Assembly (NCBI GenBank): GCA_000695325.1
Contig: AVPN01000404.1
Coordinates: 11,525 to 33,762, forward strand
Reading direction: 5' to 3'
DNA length: 22,238 nt
DNA from: Pleurobrachia bachei
Lineage: Eukaryota > Ctenophora > Tentaculata > Cydippida > Pleurobrachiidae
Within the stretch, counting starts at the first letter, position 1. Each line of letters begins with the position of its first letter. A program made the translations under genes and the position numbers. The notes under the pieces are model-generated. The model made no database searches and was not told the DNA's origin. It was given only the letters and a program-made list of their open reading frames with translations. Shown here in pieces: positions 9,858-20,869 of this stretch.

Positions 9858-10069
9858 CTGGAAAAGAATATATGATACACGGGGAAGAAATAATTCATTC
9901 GGTACCGTAAACTAATGTAAGTTTAACACTTAAACTGAAATTAAATCTTCACTATGCATCTCCAAAAACTAAAACTAAAACCACCTCACATCATTTAACT
10001 TAATTTTGGTAAGATGATATCGGGCAGACAGCATTTTACCAAAATTAATATTGTTATAGGATTCCTTAC

Positions 10070-10808
10070 CCGGCAGTAGTACAACTGGAATAATCGTAGT
10101 AGAAATCACAATTCCCGTCATTAAGACAGGCGCACTGTCCATTACAGTTCCCAAACGTTGTTGTGAGGGCTAAAATTAGGGGGTAAAGATCAACAGTTAG
10201 TAATACATACAATATGTGACACATATTATGTGTCATACTTGGTGACATAGACACCTGGCACGACCAAAAACATACTTCATAATGAGGTTTCAAAAAACAT
10301 AACATGACCATAACATGACAAGGTTAAAAGACCCTTCTGTACCTCGGCAGAGTGTGGTACATTGTGACCTAGTACAAACAAAACTCACAAGTTTTAAAGA
10401 AATCGATGAGTTTAGATCCTTGGTTGATTTCGCAGTAGGTCCTGCAGTACGGCCCGTCCATTTGAATGTTGATACGCTTAAAGTTTCGACCTATAACATT
10501 ATTCATCGTCAAGAACTACTACTACTACTCTTCAAGAATAAAATCTGTTTACTGATTTTGTACAACCGGAAAGAGAATGCCAGATTTCCTTTACGGCTAA
10601 CGAACAATCAACCTATATCCATTTCCCTCCATTTTCATCTTACACCACCTACCTAAGAACGTTGTCAATTTGTTACATGTCTTCGTTGACTCATCGAACT
10701 TGGTGTTCGCAGTTACACAGTCGGCAGAGGCGGTCTTGTCTGCGAGGGTAACATCATAGAGTTGCTGGAGTTGGGAACTTTGCTGACTGAATCGGTAGAG
10801 CCCAAACT
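10070..10808 (-). CDS. exons E6-E8: Cys-rich/EGF-like segment, main block
   Basis: E6 10653-10808, E7 10389-10490, E8 10070-10169. E6 begins KFGLYRFSQQSSQLQQLYDV. E7 reads RNFKRINIQMDGPYCRTYCE and E8 reads FGNCNGQCACLNDGNCDF then YYDYSSC. The C-x3-C-x-C-x5-C pattern in E8 resembles the core of an EGF-like domain, though it is shorter than usual. The E7 acceptor (TATAG) and the E6 donor (GTAGGT) were chosen because only they keep the Cys-rich frame of E8 open into E9. A second open frame over E8 (PSQQRLGTVMDSAPV) hits a stop in E9 and is rejected. Block C repeats this segment at 14673-15411. Confidence 0.75.
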
Positions 10809-10917
10809 CTGAAAAATATGCAGGGTTAGTACAAAATAATTCGACTCTCGAACAAATGTTTTTCACGTGCAGATAGATTACTTTTAGATATATGCCGGTT
10901 TTCTCATAACAACTTAC

Positions 10918-11442
10918 TTTGTACTTTCCACTCCGTGTCAAAATTGACAAAAAACTTCATGTCAACCCATTTTGCTCCATCGCCGTTGCCCTCATTCAAA
11001 GCACCGATACTATTTGCTGCGTTCAGGTGACCCTTCACTTGCTCAATGCAGTATTCAGATTCACCGTTATTCGATGTAGCTTTTTTGCCACCCTGCGCCG
11101 AACATGTATCTGTCCTCTCTGAGATGGTCTTAGCCTCGTCGTCATTGATGTACTGAGTGGTCATAACGCACCATCCCCTGGGGTAATTCTGGGCACTGTT
11201 CTTTGCACTGTAGTATGCAACGGATGCGCAACTAGTGCCTTCTGCTGCATCCCTAATTAAACATAAGAGGACACACTTATAAAGGTCCATATTTGCACAT
11301 GGCTCTCCCTTTTTCGCCAACCCCTGAACTGTGTCTTCTCCACTGAGATCAATGGATGTGGCAACTTCACAGACGGTAAAGGAGTTGGTAGCTGCTATTC
11401 CAGCATTCGAAAATGACCATCCACTGATGGCAAAGTTATCAA
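10918..11442 (-). CDS. exon E5: PAN/apple-like Cys-rich module, main block
   Basis: A 525-nt exon, phase 1 to phase 1, whose acceptor CAG precedes the residues VDNFAISGWSFSNAG. The middle holds GEPCANMDLYKCVLLC, TSCASVAYYSAKNS and RGWCVMTTQY. This order (C-x7-C-x3-C, then C-x-x-hydrophobic-Y, then a W-C) resembles PAN/apple domains, which bind protein or carbohydrate in adhesins and proteases. A search should settle this likeness. Copies: B 17226-17750, C 15521-16045, D 12910-13350 (truncated). A symmetrical phase 1-1 exon like this can be duplicated or skipped without breaking frame. Confidence 0.78.
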
Positions 11443-11672
11443 CTGAAAAAGATATATCTTTAGGCAAATATTTGTTGCAGTGTACTGTTTAGTGTTTTGG
11501 CCGTGTAATATAATTATTTTTATCAAACAAAGTTTGCTTTTGAAGTGACTGTGAAAATCGATCTCTGTAAATTCTCATCAAGCAGGCATCACTCCGAATC
11601 TAAAGGGTTTGATATACATTTTAACTAATGTTTAAAAACTCTGGTGGATGACTCGCTATGTATAAATTACCG

Positions 11673-11735
11673 GATTTATTAATTATTATTTAATTAATAT
11701 TATTAATTATTATTATTTATTAATTAAAATTAAAC
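11673..11735. repeat. AT-only low-complexity tract (main block)
   Basis: About 60 bases of TTATTAATT-type sequence lie in the intron between E4 and E5. Identical tracts follow in block D (13581-13643) and block C (16276-16338), and a diverged one in block B (about 17997-18060). Confidence 0.85.
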
Positions 11736-11739
11736 TTAC

Positions 11740-12749
11740 CGGCTCCTTTAAAAGGTCCACTGCATTGTGGTTCGCTGCTACAGAGTCCACTACTTAAAAT
11801 CCATTCGGCTAAATCCGTGTCAGACTTCGAGTTATAGTTGTTTGTCATCTAAACACATTTTTTAATGAACTTAAAGTTCGATACAACTTTTCTTCTTAGT
11901 ATCTAACCAGAATTGATAAGGAAAGATTTGTTTTTCAATTCATTTCCAAACTTTGGACTTGGCACGCTAAGCCATCAAACGGGAACTATTTTGCTCATTC
12001 CAGGAACCGACCGACACAATCAAACAAGCAATCAGAACTCATTATTTATGTCATGTGACTATTTACCAGCCAATCAGGGACCAGTATTTTCTGATTCGGT
12101 CGGTTCCTGGCCCGTGTAATTACTCACATATGCGGTTTGTTTTGTAACAGTGTTGAGACTGTCGAGATATCCGTTCATGGGTGTGGCACTTGAGTACGCT
12201 ACATCAACCGAGTATTCTGTTTTAGCGTCATTAGCAGCACAATTAGTTGACCTGAAGTGATTTATGAGTTAACACACAGACACATTGAGCAAGCTAAAGT
12301 TAGCTAATCACCGGCAGGGTATGGGTGCTCCAACTGAAGTGATTTACGTTCATACCAGCTAATACTTGACACTGAGAGCTCGGGATAAGAATAAAAAGCA
12401 AAGCAATGGGATATAAATCCAATATCGGGGTGCTATTGGATATATTGTTTTTCATACACTTACTCGAAATTAACATTATGGTTGGTAATATACTCGATGC
12501 CATCATCTTTAACGTTGATATTTTGGGCATTTCCCGCATCACACATTCCCTTGTTTTCCGTCTCCGAGAACTTGTAGGTGAAGGTTTGATCGGCTACAGT
12601 AGGGAGAGACTGATCGCCTGATCCTGTCGCGATAGTACCACCGAGGAGTTTAGTACTAGATGCAGCTAGTCCACTAGTGGTGTAGTCCCATGTCGTGTAC
12701 TTGATGGTGGCCTTCAGTTTCACGTTAGAATTCACCGAGAAGGCCTCCG
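11740..12749 (-). CDS. exons E2-E4 of the main block (no signal-peptide exon)
   Basis: E2 12464-12749, E3 12128-12251, E4 11740-11848. E2 enters in phase 1 with PEAFSVNSNVKLKATIKYTT when joined to E1, and ends NHNVNFE with GTAAGT next. E3 is STNCAANDAKTEYSVDVAYS and continues to TAY with a GTGAGT donor. E4 begins MTNNYNSKSDTDLAEWILSS and has two Cys. I recognise no domain. The main block has no E1: upstream of E2 the intron-1 sequence breaks off at 12914/12915 and block D begins. Transcripts of this block must therefore start in block B or elsewhere. Block D repeats 12464-12728 with an offset of 1,908. Confidence 0.75.
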
Positions 12750-12909
12750 CTGAAACAAGATAATTCGTCATGAAAATGGCAAATTGGTTATCAATTTTAA
12801 CATTGTACCATGTAACTATAGCCTCGGAATGTTTCATTATCATATTATTATTTATTATGTTGTGGTTTTTATTAGTCCCATTCCCTGTTTGCTAGACCCT
12901 TGAAACTAC

Positions 12910-14636
12910 CGGCAATACTATTTGCTGCGTTCAGGTGACCCTTCACTTGCTCAATGCAGTATTCATATTGACCGTTATTCGATGTAGCTTTTTTGCCTCC
13001 CTGTGCCGAACATGTATCTGTCCTCTCTGAGATGGTCTTAGCCTCGTCGTCATTGATGTACTGAGTGGTCATAACGCACCATCCCCTGGGGTAATTCTGG
13101 GCACTGTTCTTTGCACTGTAGTATGCAACGGATGCGCAACTAGTGCCTTCTGCTGCATCCCTAATTAAACATAAGAGGACACACTTATAAAGGTCCATAT
13201 TTGCACATGGCTCTCCCTTTTTCGCCAACCCCTGAATTGTGTCTTCTCCACTGAGATCAATTGATGTGGCAACTTCACAGACCGTAAAGGAGTTGGAAGC
13301 TACTATTCCAGCATTTGAAAATGACCAACCACTGATGGCAAAGTTATCAACTGAAAAAGATATATCTTTAGGCAAATATTTGTTGCAGTGTACTGTTTAG
13401 TGTTTTGGCCGTGTAATATAATTATTTTTATCAAACAAAGTTTGCTTTTGAAGTGACTGTGAAAATCGATCTCTGTAAATTCTCATCAAGCAGGCATCAC
13501 TCCGAATCTAAAGGGTTTGATATACATTTTAACTAATGTTTAAAAACTCTGGTGGATGACTCGCTATGTATAAATTACCGGATTTATTAATTATTATTTA
13601 ATTAATATTATTAATTATTATTATTTATTAATTAAAATTAAACTTACCGGCTCCTTTAAAAGGTCCACTGCATTGTGGTTCGCTGCTACAGAGTCCACTA
13701 CTTAAAATCCATTCGGCTAAATCCGTGTCAGACTTCGAGTTATAGTTGTTTGTCATCTAAACACATTTTTTAATGAACTTAAAGTTCGATACAACTTTTC
13801 TTCTTAGTATCTAACCAGAATTGATAAGGAAAGATTTGTTTTTCAATTCATTTCCAAACTTTGGACTTGGCACGCTAAGCCATCAAACGGGAACTATTTT
13901 GCTCATTCCAGGAACCGACCGACACAATCAAACAAGCAATCAGAACTCATTATTTATGTCATGTGACTATTTACCAGCCAATCAGGGACCAGTATTTTCT
14001 GATTCGGTCGGTTCCTGGCCCGTGTAATTACTCACATATGCGGTTTGTTTTGTAACAGTGTTGAGACTGTCGAGATATCCGTTCATGGGTGTGGCACTTG
14101 AGTACGCTACATCAACCGAGTATTCTGTTTTAGCGTCATTAGCAGCACAATTAGTTGACCTGAAGTGATTTATGAGTTAACACACAGACACATTGAGCAA
14201 GCTAAAGTTAGCTAATCACCGGCAGGGTATGGGTGCTCCAACTGAAGTGATTTACGTTCATACCAGCTAATACTTGACACTGAGAGCTCGGGATAAGAAT
14301 AAAAAGCAAAGCAATGGGATATAAATCCAATATCGGGGTGCTATTGGATATATTGTTTTTCATACACTTACTCGAAATTAACATTATGGTTGGTAATATA
14401 CTCGATGCCATCATCTTTAACGTTGATATTTTGGGCATTTCCCGCATCACACATTCCCTTGTTTTCCGTCTCCGAGAACTTGTAGGTGAAGGTTTGATCG
14501 GCTACAGTAGGGAGAGACTGATCGCCTGATCCTGTCGCGATAGTACCACCGAGGAGTTTAGTACTAGATGCAGCTAGTCCACTAGTGGTGTAGTCCCATG
14601 TCGTGTACTTGATGGTGGCCTTCAGTTTCACGTTAG
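12910..14636 (-). pseudogene. block D: E2(partial)-E3-E4-E5(truncated)
   Basis: E2 partial 14372-14636 (first codons and acceptor lost where it meets block C), E3 14036-14159, E4 13648-13756, E5 12910-13350 (last part lost at 12914/12915). E3, E4 and the E2 part match the main block at an offset of 1,908. E5 carries its own substitutions (GIVASNSF, DTIQG, NNGQYEYC), so it is not just a copy of the neighbouring E5. There is no start exon and no 3' end. At both broken ends the phases happen to allow in-frame splicing to neighbours, so these exons may still be used in a hybrid transcript. Confidence 0.7.
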
Positions 14637-14672
14637 TTTTACCAAAATTAATATTGTTATAGGATTCCTTAC

Positions 14673-16854
14673 CCGGCAGTAGTACAACTGGAATAATCGT
14701 AGTAGAAATCACAATTCCCGTCATTAAGACAGGCGCACTGTCCATTACAGTTCCCAAACGTTGTTGTGAGGGCTAAAATTAGGGGGTAAAGATCAACAGT
14801 TAGTAATACATACAATATGTGACACATATTATGTGTCATACTTGGTGACATAGACACCTGGCACGACCAAAAACATACTTCATAATGAGGTTTCAAAAAA
14901 CATAACATGACCATAACATGACAAGGTTAAAAGACCCTTCTGTACCTCGGCAGAGTGTGGTACATTGTGACCTAGTACAAACAAAACTCACAAGTTTTAA
15001 AGAAATCGATGAGTTTAGATCCTTGGTTGATTTCGCAGTAGGTCCTGCAGTACGGCCCGTCCATTTGAATGTTGATACGCTTAAAGTTTCGACCTATAAC
15101 ATTATTCATCGTCAAGAACTACTACTACTACTCTTCAAGAATAAAATCTGTTTACTGATTTTGTACAACCGGAAAGAGAATGCCAGATTTCCTTTACGGC
15201 TAACGAACAATCAACCTATATCCATTTCCCTCCATTTTCATCTTACACCACCTACCTAAGAACGTTGTCAATTTGTTACATGTCTTCGTTGACTCATCGA
15301 ACTTGGTGTTCGCAGTTACACAGTCGGCAGAGGCGGTCTTGTCTGCGAGGGTAACATCATAGAGTTGCTGGAGTTGGGAACTTTGCTGACTGAATCGGTA
15401 GAGCCCAAACTCTGAAAAATATGCAGGGTTAGTACAAAATAATTCGACTCTCGAACAAATGTTTTTCACGTGCAGATAGATTACTTTTAGATATATGCCG
15501 GTTTTCTCATAACAACTTACTTTGTACTTTCCACTCCGTGTCAAAATTGACAAAAAACTTCATGTCAACCCATTTTGCTCCATCGCCGTTGCCCTCATTC
15601 AAAGCACCGATACTATTTGCTGCGTTCAGGTGACCCTTCACTTGCTCAATGCAGTATTCAGATTCACCGTTATTCGATGTAGCTTTTTTGCCACCCTGCG
15701 CCGAACATGTATCTGTCCTCTCTGAGATGGTCTTAGCCTCGTCGTCATTGATGTACTGAGTGGTCATAACGCACCATCCCCTGGGGTAATTCTGGGCACT
15801 GTTCTTTGCACTGTAGTATGCAACGGATGCGCAACTAGTGCCTTCTGCTGCATCCCTAATTAAACATAAGAGGACACACTTATAAAGGTCCATATTTGCA
15901 CATGGCTCTCCCTTTTTCGCCAACCCCTGAACTGTGTCTTCTCCACTGAGATCAATGGATGTGGCAACTTCACAGACGGTAAAGGAGTTGGTAGCTGCTA
16001 TTCCAGCATTCGAAAATGACCATCCACTGATGGCAAAGTTATCAACTGAAAAAGATATATCTTTAGGCAAATATTTGTTGCAGTGTACTGTTTAGTGTTT
16101 TGGCCGTGTAATATAATTATTTTTATCAAACAAAGTTTGCTTTTGAAGTGACTGTGAAAATCGATCTCTGTAAATTCTCATCAAGCAGGCATCACTCCGA
16201 ATCTAAAGGGTTTGATATACATTTTAACTAATGTTTAAAAACTCTGGTGGATGACTCGCTATGTATAAATTACCGGATTTATTAATTATTATTTAATTAA
16301 TATTATTAATTATTATTATTTATTAATTAAAATTAAACTTACCGGCTCCTTTAAAAGGTCCACTGCATTGTGGTTCGCTGCTACAGAGTCCACTACTTAA
16401 AATCCATTCGGCTAAATCCGTGTCAGACTTCGAGTTATAGTTGTTTGTCATCTAAACACATTTTTTAATGAACTTAAAGTTCGATACAACTTTTCTTCTT
16501 AGTATCTAACCAGAATTGATAAGGAAAGATTTGTTTTTCAATTCATTTCCAAACTTTGGACTTGGCACGCTAAGCCATCAAACGGGAACTATTTTGCTCA
16601 TTCCAGGAACCGACCGACACAATCAAACAAGCAATCAGAACTCATTATTTATGTCATGTGACTATTTACCAGCCAATCAGGGACCAGTATTTTCTGATTC
16701 GGTCGGTTCCTGGCCCGTGTAATTACTCACATATGCGGTTTGTTTTGTAACAGTGTTGAGACTGTCGAGATATCCGTTCATGGGTGTGGCACTTGAGTAC
16801 GCTACATCAACCGAGTATTCTGTTTTAGCGTCATTAGCAGCACAATTAGTTGAC
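14673..16854 (-). pseudogene. block C: internal exons E3-E8 only
   Basis: E3 16731-16854, E4 16343-16451, E5 15521-16045, E6 15256-15411, E7 14992-15093, E8 14673-14772. All splice sites and phases are intact and the sequence matches the main block. It has neither E1/E2 nor E9 onwards. After the E8 donor the sequence turns into the middle of E2 of block D (junction 14636/14637). E8 leaves in phase 2, the same as E2, so E8 of block C can splice to E3 of block D in frame. As a separate gene it is incomplete; as an exon array it is readable. Confidence 0.72.
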
Positions 16855-17046
16855 CTGAAGTGATTTATGAGTTAACACACAGACACATTGAGCAAGCTAA
16901 AGTTAGCTAATCACCGGCAGGGTATGGGTGCTCCAACTGAAGTGATTTACGTTCATACCAGCTAATACTTGACACTGAGAGCTCGGGATAAGAATAAAAA
17001 GCAAAGCAATGGGATATAAATCCAATATCGGGGTGCTATTGGATAT

Positions 17047-19439
17047 TGTCTGCGAGGGTAACATCATAGAGTTGCTGGAGTTGGGAACTTTGCTGACTGA
17101 ATCGGTAGAGCCCAAACTCTGAAAAATACAGGGTTAGTACAAAATAATTCGACTCTCGAACAAATGTTTTTCACGTGCAGATAGATTACTTTTAGATATA
17201 TGCCGGTTTTCTCATAACAACTTACTTTGTACTTTCCACTCCGTGTCAAAATTGACAAAAAACTTCATGTCAACCCATTTTGCTCCATCGCCGTTGCCCT
17301 CATTCAAAGCACCGATACTATTTGCTGCGTTCAGGTGACCCTTCACTTGCTCAATGCAGTATTCAGATTCACCGTTATTCGATGTAGCTTTTTTGCCACC
17401 CTGCGCCGAACATGTATCTGTCCTCTCTGAGATGGTCTTAGCCTCGTCGTCATTGATGTACTGAGTGGTCATAACACACCATCCCCTCGGATAATTCTGG
17501 GCACTATTCTTGGCACTGTAGTATGCAACGGATGCGCAACTAGTGCCTTCTGCTGCATCCCTAATTAAACATAAGAGGACACACTTATAAAGGTCCATAT
17601 TTGCACATGGCTCTCCCTTTTTCGCCAACCCCTGAACTGTGTCTTCTCCACTGAGATCAATGGATGTGGCAACTTCACAGACGGTAAAGGAGTTGGTAGC
17701 TGCTATTCCAGCATTCGAAAATGACCATCCACTGATGGCAAAGTTATCAACTGAAAATGATATATCTTTAGGCAAATATTCGTTGGAGTACGTTATACTG
17801 CTTAGTTTTTTTTGGCCGTGTAATATGATTAGTTTTATATAACAAAGTTTGCTTTGAAGTACTCATTTGAGACTGTAAAAATCGATCTCTGTAAATTCAC
17901 ATCGAGCAAGCATCACTCCGAATCTAAAAGGTTTGATATGCATTGTAATTAAGGTTTAAAACCTCAGGCGGATGATTCACTACATGTATAAAACTGTGTT
18001 AATTAATTATTAATTATTAATTAATTATTAATTAATTGTTATTATAATTATTTGTTAGTTAGTAAACTTACCGGCTCCTTTAAAAGGTCCACTGCATTGT
18101 GGTTCGCTGCTACAGAGTCCACTACTTAAAATCCATTCGGCTAAATCCGTGTCAGACTTCGAGTTATAGTTGTTTGTCATCTAAACACATTTTTGAATGT
18201 TAACTTGAAGTTTTCATACAACTCGATATACTCACTCGGATGAGTGAACTTTTCTTCTTAGTATCTAATCAGAATTGATAGAGAAATATTTCTTTACTTG
18301 TTCAATTCATTTCCAAACTTTGGACTTGGCACGCTCAGCCGTCAAAGGGACACTATTTTGCCCGTGCAACAGGAACCGACCAACACAAGTAACCAACCAA
18401 TCAGAACTGATTATTTATGTCACGTGACTGGTTACCAGCCAATCAGGGACCAGTATTTCCATGGTCGGTTTCAGGCCCGTGTAATAACTCACGTATGCGG
18501 TTTGTTTTGCAACAGTGTTGAGACTGTCAAGATATCCATTCATAGGTGTGGCACTTGAGTACGCTACATCAACCGAGTATTCTGTTTTAGCGTCATTCGC
18601 AGCACAGTTAGTTGACCTGAATTGTGATTTATGAGTAAACACACAGGCACATTGAGCAAGCTCAATTTAGCTAATCACCGGCGGGGTATGGGTGATACAA
18701 CTCCCCATACTAAGGAAGTGATTTACGTGAACATACCCGGATACTTGACAGCTCGGGATAAGAATAAAATAACAAAGCAAGGGGGTATAAATCCAATATC
18801 GGGGTGCTATTGGATATATTGTTTTTCATACACTTACTCGAAATTAACATTATGGTTGGTGATATACTCGATGCCATCTTCTTTAACGTTAATATTTTGG
18901 GCATTTCCCGCATCACACATTCCCTTATTTTCCGTCTCCGAGAACTTGTAGGTGAAGGTTTGATCGGCTACAGTAGGGAGAGACTGAGCGCCTGATCCTG
19001 TCGTGATGGTACCACCAAGGAGTTTTGTTTTAGATGCAGCTAACCCACTGGTGGTGTAGTCCCATGTCGTGTACTTGATGGTGGCCTTCAGTTTCACGTT
19101 AGAATTCACCGAGAAGGCCTCCGCTGAAACAAGATAATTCGTCATGAAAATGGCAAATTGGTTATCAATTTTAACATTGTACCATGTAACTATAGCCTCG
19201 GAATGTTTCATTATCATATTATTATTTATTATGTTGTGGTTTTTATTAGTCCCATTCCCTGTTTGCTAGACCCTTGAAACTACCGGCAACGCACATTTAA
19301 ACGAACCGCATTAGTCATTAGGACATGAGTCTATAGCTAAATCATTCCATAACTTACGGAGTTCACAAGTAGTATACTCAGTAGTGATGAGACCAATTAG
19401 GGCCAGGAATAGGGCAAAACCCATCCTGCTCGTGCCCAT
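17047..19439 (-). CDS. block B: 5' exons E1-E5 plus truncated E6
   Basis: E1 19358-19439, E2 18838-19123, E3 18493-18616, E4 18072-18180, E5 17226-17750, E6 partial 17047-17118. This is the only block with a start exon, a complete E2 and E3-E5 in order. E2 has private changes (SKTKLLGGTITTGSGAQS, NVKEDGIEY) and its introns are diverged from the other blocks, so B is an older copy. E6 breaks off after LYDVTLAD at 17046/17047, and reading on gives a stop within four codons. The intact product would end there at about 350 residues, unless E5 is spliced on to E5 of block C, which phase 1-1 allows. Confidence 0.75.
19358..19439 (-). CDS. exon E1 of block B: signal peptide
   Basis: ATG at 19437-19439 opens MGTSRMGFALFLALIGLI followed by TTEYTTCEL. 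It has a basic Arg, a run of about 12 hydrophobic residues and small residues near a likely cleavage site, a classic secretory signal. A GTAAGT donor follows in phase 1 and fits the E2 acceptor. The same exon in block A supports its reality. Confidence 0.88.
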
Positions 19440-19800
19440 GTTGTTCAAATTCCTCCCTTATTCCAGCTGTCTTTATTATAGCAATAAACACAGACAAACT
19501 ATGAGAGCAGTTTCAAAGTTTCAAAGATCACAGAGAGAGAAATGTAAGTGCAGTGGGTGTTTGTGTGTTCAATGCTAGCCTAGCACAATCCGCAGCTTCC
19601 ACCAGTGATGCTTACACACCTGAGCTACTGACACATGTTGTGGAATCATCTGCACAGTAAAGATAGGGGCGGTATAGACAGCTGAAAATAATAACAGATG
19701 AAATATATTAACAATACGAAGATAAATCTCATGGATTATATACTTCCTTGGGTGATGAAAAACTATTACGTACTACGTATCATGTGAATCGTTTTCGGTA
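19440..19800 (-). other. upstream region of block B, homologous to 20505-20865
   Basis: This is the 5' flank of E1. It aligns with the block A flank, including GACAGCTGGAATAA just above the ATG, a CAGTTTCAAAGTTTCAAAG stretch and a TTGTGTGTTCAATGCTAG stretch, with many small indels. No further exon is supported. Conservation of both flanks shows that E1 was duplicated together with its promoter. Confidence 0.7.
19471..19480 (-). promoter_or_regulatory. possible TATA box upstream of block B E1
   Basis: TATAATAAAG on the minus strand lies about 32-41 nt upstream of the E1 ATG. The block A copy has TACAATAAAG (20530-20539), one base weaker. The spacing would give a very short 5' leader. This is inferred from the motif only. 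Confidence 0.3.
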
Positions 19801-19804
19801 CTAG

Positions 19805-19960
19805 TGGGGATCATCATATTGTATGTATATTGTATAGAGGGGGATCTACACCTTGTTTCCGGTAATGTATGTCATGGACCATCATATTGTATGTACAGGG
19901 GGGTCTACATGTTTCCGGTAATGTATGTCAAATGGATCATCATATTGTATAGTGGGGGGG
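19805..19960. repeat. G-run minisatellite upstream of block B
   Basis: Irregular units built of ATCATCATATTGTATGTATA, a run of five to nine G, TCTACA and TTTCCGGTAATGTATGTCA recur about three times. The last G-run abuts the truncated E2 of block A at 19960/19961. A related array is at about 20870-20995. Confidence 0.85.
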
Positions 19961-20504
19961 GATACTCGATGCCATCATCTTTAACGTTGATATTTTGGGC
20001 ATTTCCCGCATCACACATTCCCTTGTTTTCCGTCTCCGAGAACTTGTAGGTGAAGGTTTGATCGGCTACAGTAGGGAGAGACTGATCGCCTGATCCTGTC
20101 GCGATAGTACCACCGAGGAGTTTAGTACTAGATGCAGCTAGTCCACTAGTGGTGTAGTCCCATGTCGTGTACTTGATTGTGGCCTTCAGTTTCACGTTTG
20201 AATTTACCGAGAAGGCCTCCGCTGTAACAAGGTTATACATGTGAGTCATGAAAATAGACCCTTGGTTATCAATTTCAACATTGTACCATGTACATAGCCT
20301 CGGAATGCTTCATTATCATATTATTAGTCCCGTTTCCTGTTTCCTAGACCCCTCAAACTACTGCATAACCAACCGCCTTAGTCATTAGTATATTACTAAA
20401 TCATTCCATAATTACTTACGGAGTTCACAAGTGGTGTACTCAGCAGTGATGAGACCAATAATTAGGGCCAGGAATAGGGCAAAACCCATCCTGCTCGTGC
20501 CCAT
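19961..20504 (-). pseudogene. block A: E1 and truncated E2
   Basis: E1 20420-20504 starts MGTSRMGFALFLALIIGL, one Ile longer than block B, with a GTAAGT donor. E2 starts at 20221 after an intron homologous to that of block B and matches the main-block version (SSTKLLGGTIATGSGDQS). It loses its last ten residues and its donor at 19960/19961, where the G-run minisatellite begins. Reading on gives 18 foreign residues and no recognisable exon. With a working signal peptide it could still make a short secreted fragment, but it most likely is a 5' gene remnant. Confidence 0.72.
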
Positions 20505-20869
20505 GACGTTCAAATGTTATTCCAGCTGTCTTTATTGTAGCAATAAAAACACACACACAGACTATGAGAGCAGTTTCAAAGTTTCAAAGAGATCAGAGAA
20601 ATGTAAGTCCAGTGGGTGTTTGTGTGTTCAATGCTAGCCCAGCACAATCCGCAGCTTCCAGTGCTGCTTACACACCAGACCTGCACTGCTGACACATGTT
20701 GTGGTGGAAACATCTGCAAACAGTAGGGGCGGAGTAGACAGCTGAAAATAATAACAGATGAAATATAAATTATTAATATGAAGATAAATCTCGTGGATTA
20801 TATACTTCCTTCGGTGATTAGATGAAAATCATGTATGTAGGTATCTTGTGAATCGTTTCCGGTACCATG
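20505..20869 (-). other. upstream region of block A
   Basis: This is the 5' flank of the rightmost E1 and is homologous to 19440-19800. No additional exon is supported by splice sites and phase. Confidence 0.6.

Larger units (their letters stand above)
10034..12443. repeat. 2,410-bp segment repeated as 14637-17046
   Basis: The segment covers E3 to E8 and their introns and has an exact partner at an offset of 4,603 with no indel; I saw no difference on reading. Copy boundaries: 14636/14637 has no shared base, 17046/17047 has one. Confidence 0.93.

Noticed and set aside
10315-10656. 113-codon plus-strand open frame, repeated at 14918-15259
   Set aside because: It is antisense to exons E6 and E7, which have matching splice sites, phases and Cys-rich sequence on the minus strand. 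It repeats only because the block is duplicated.
14368-14757. 129-codon minus-strand frame running from E8 into E2 (starts MGTVMDSAPVLMTG)
   Set aside because: It reads E8 in the wrong frame; in the intact main block that frame stops in E9 while the Cys-rich frame continues. The fusion arises only from the C/D breakpoint.
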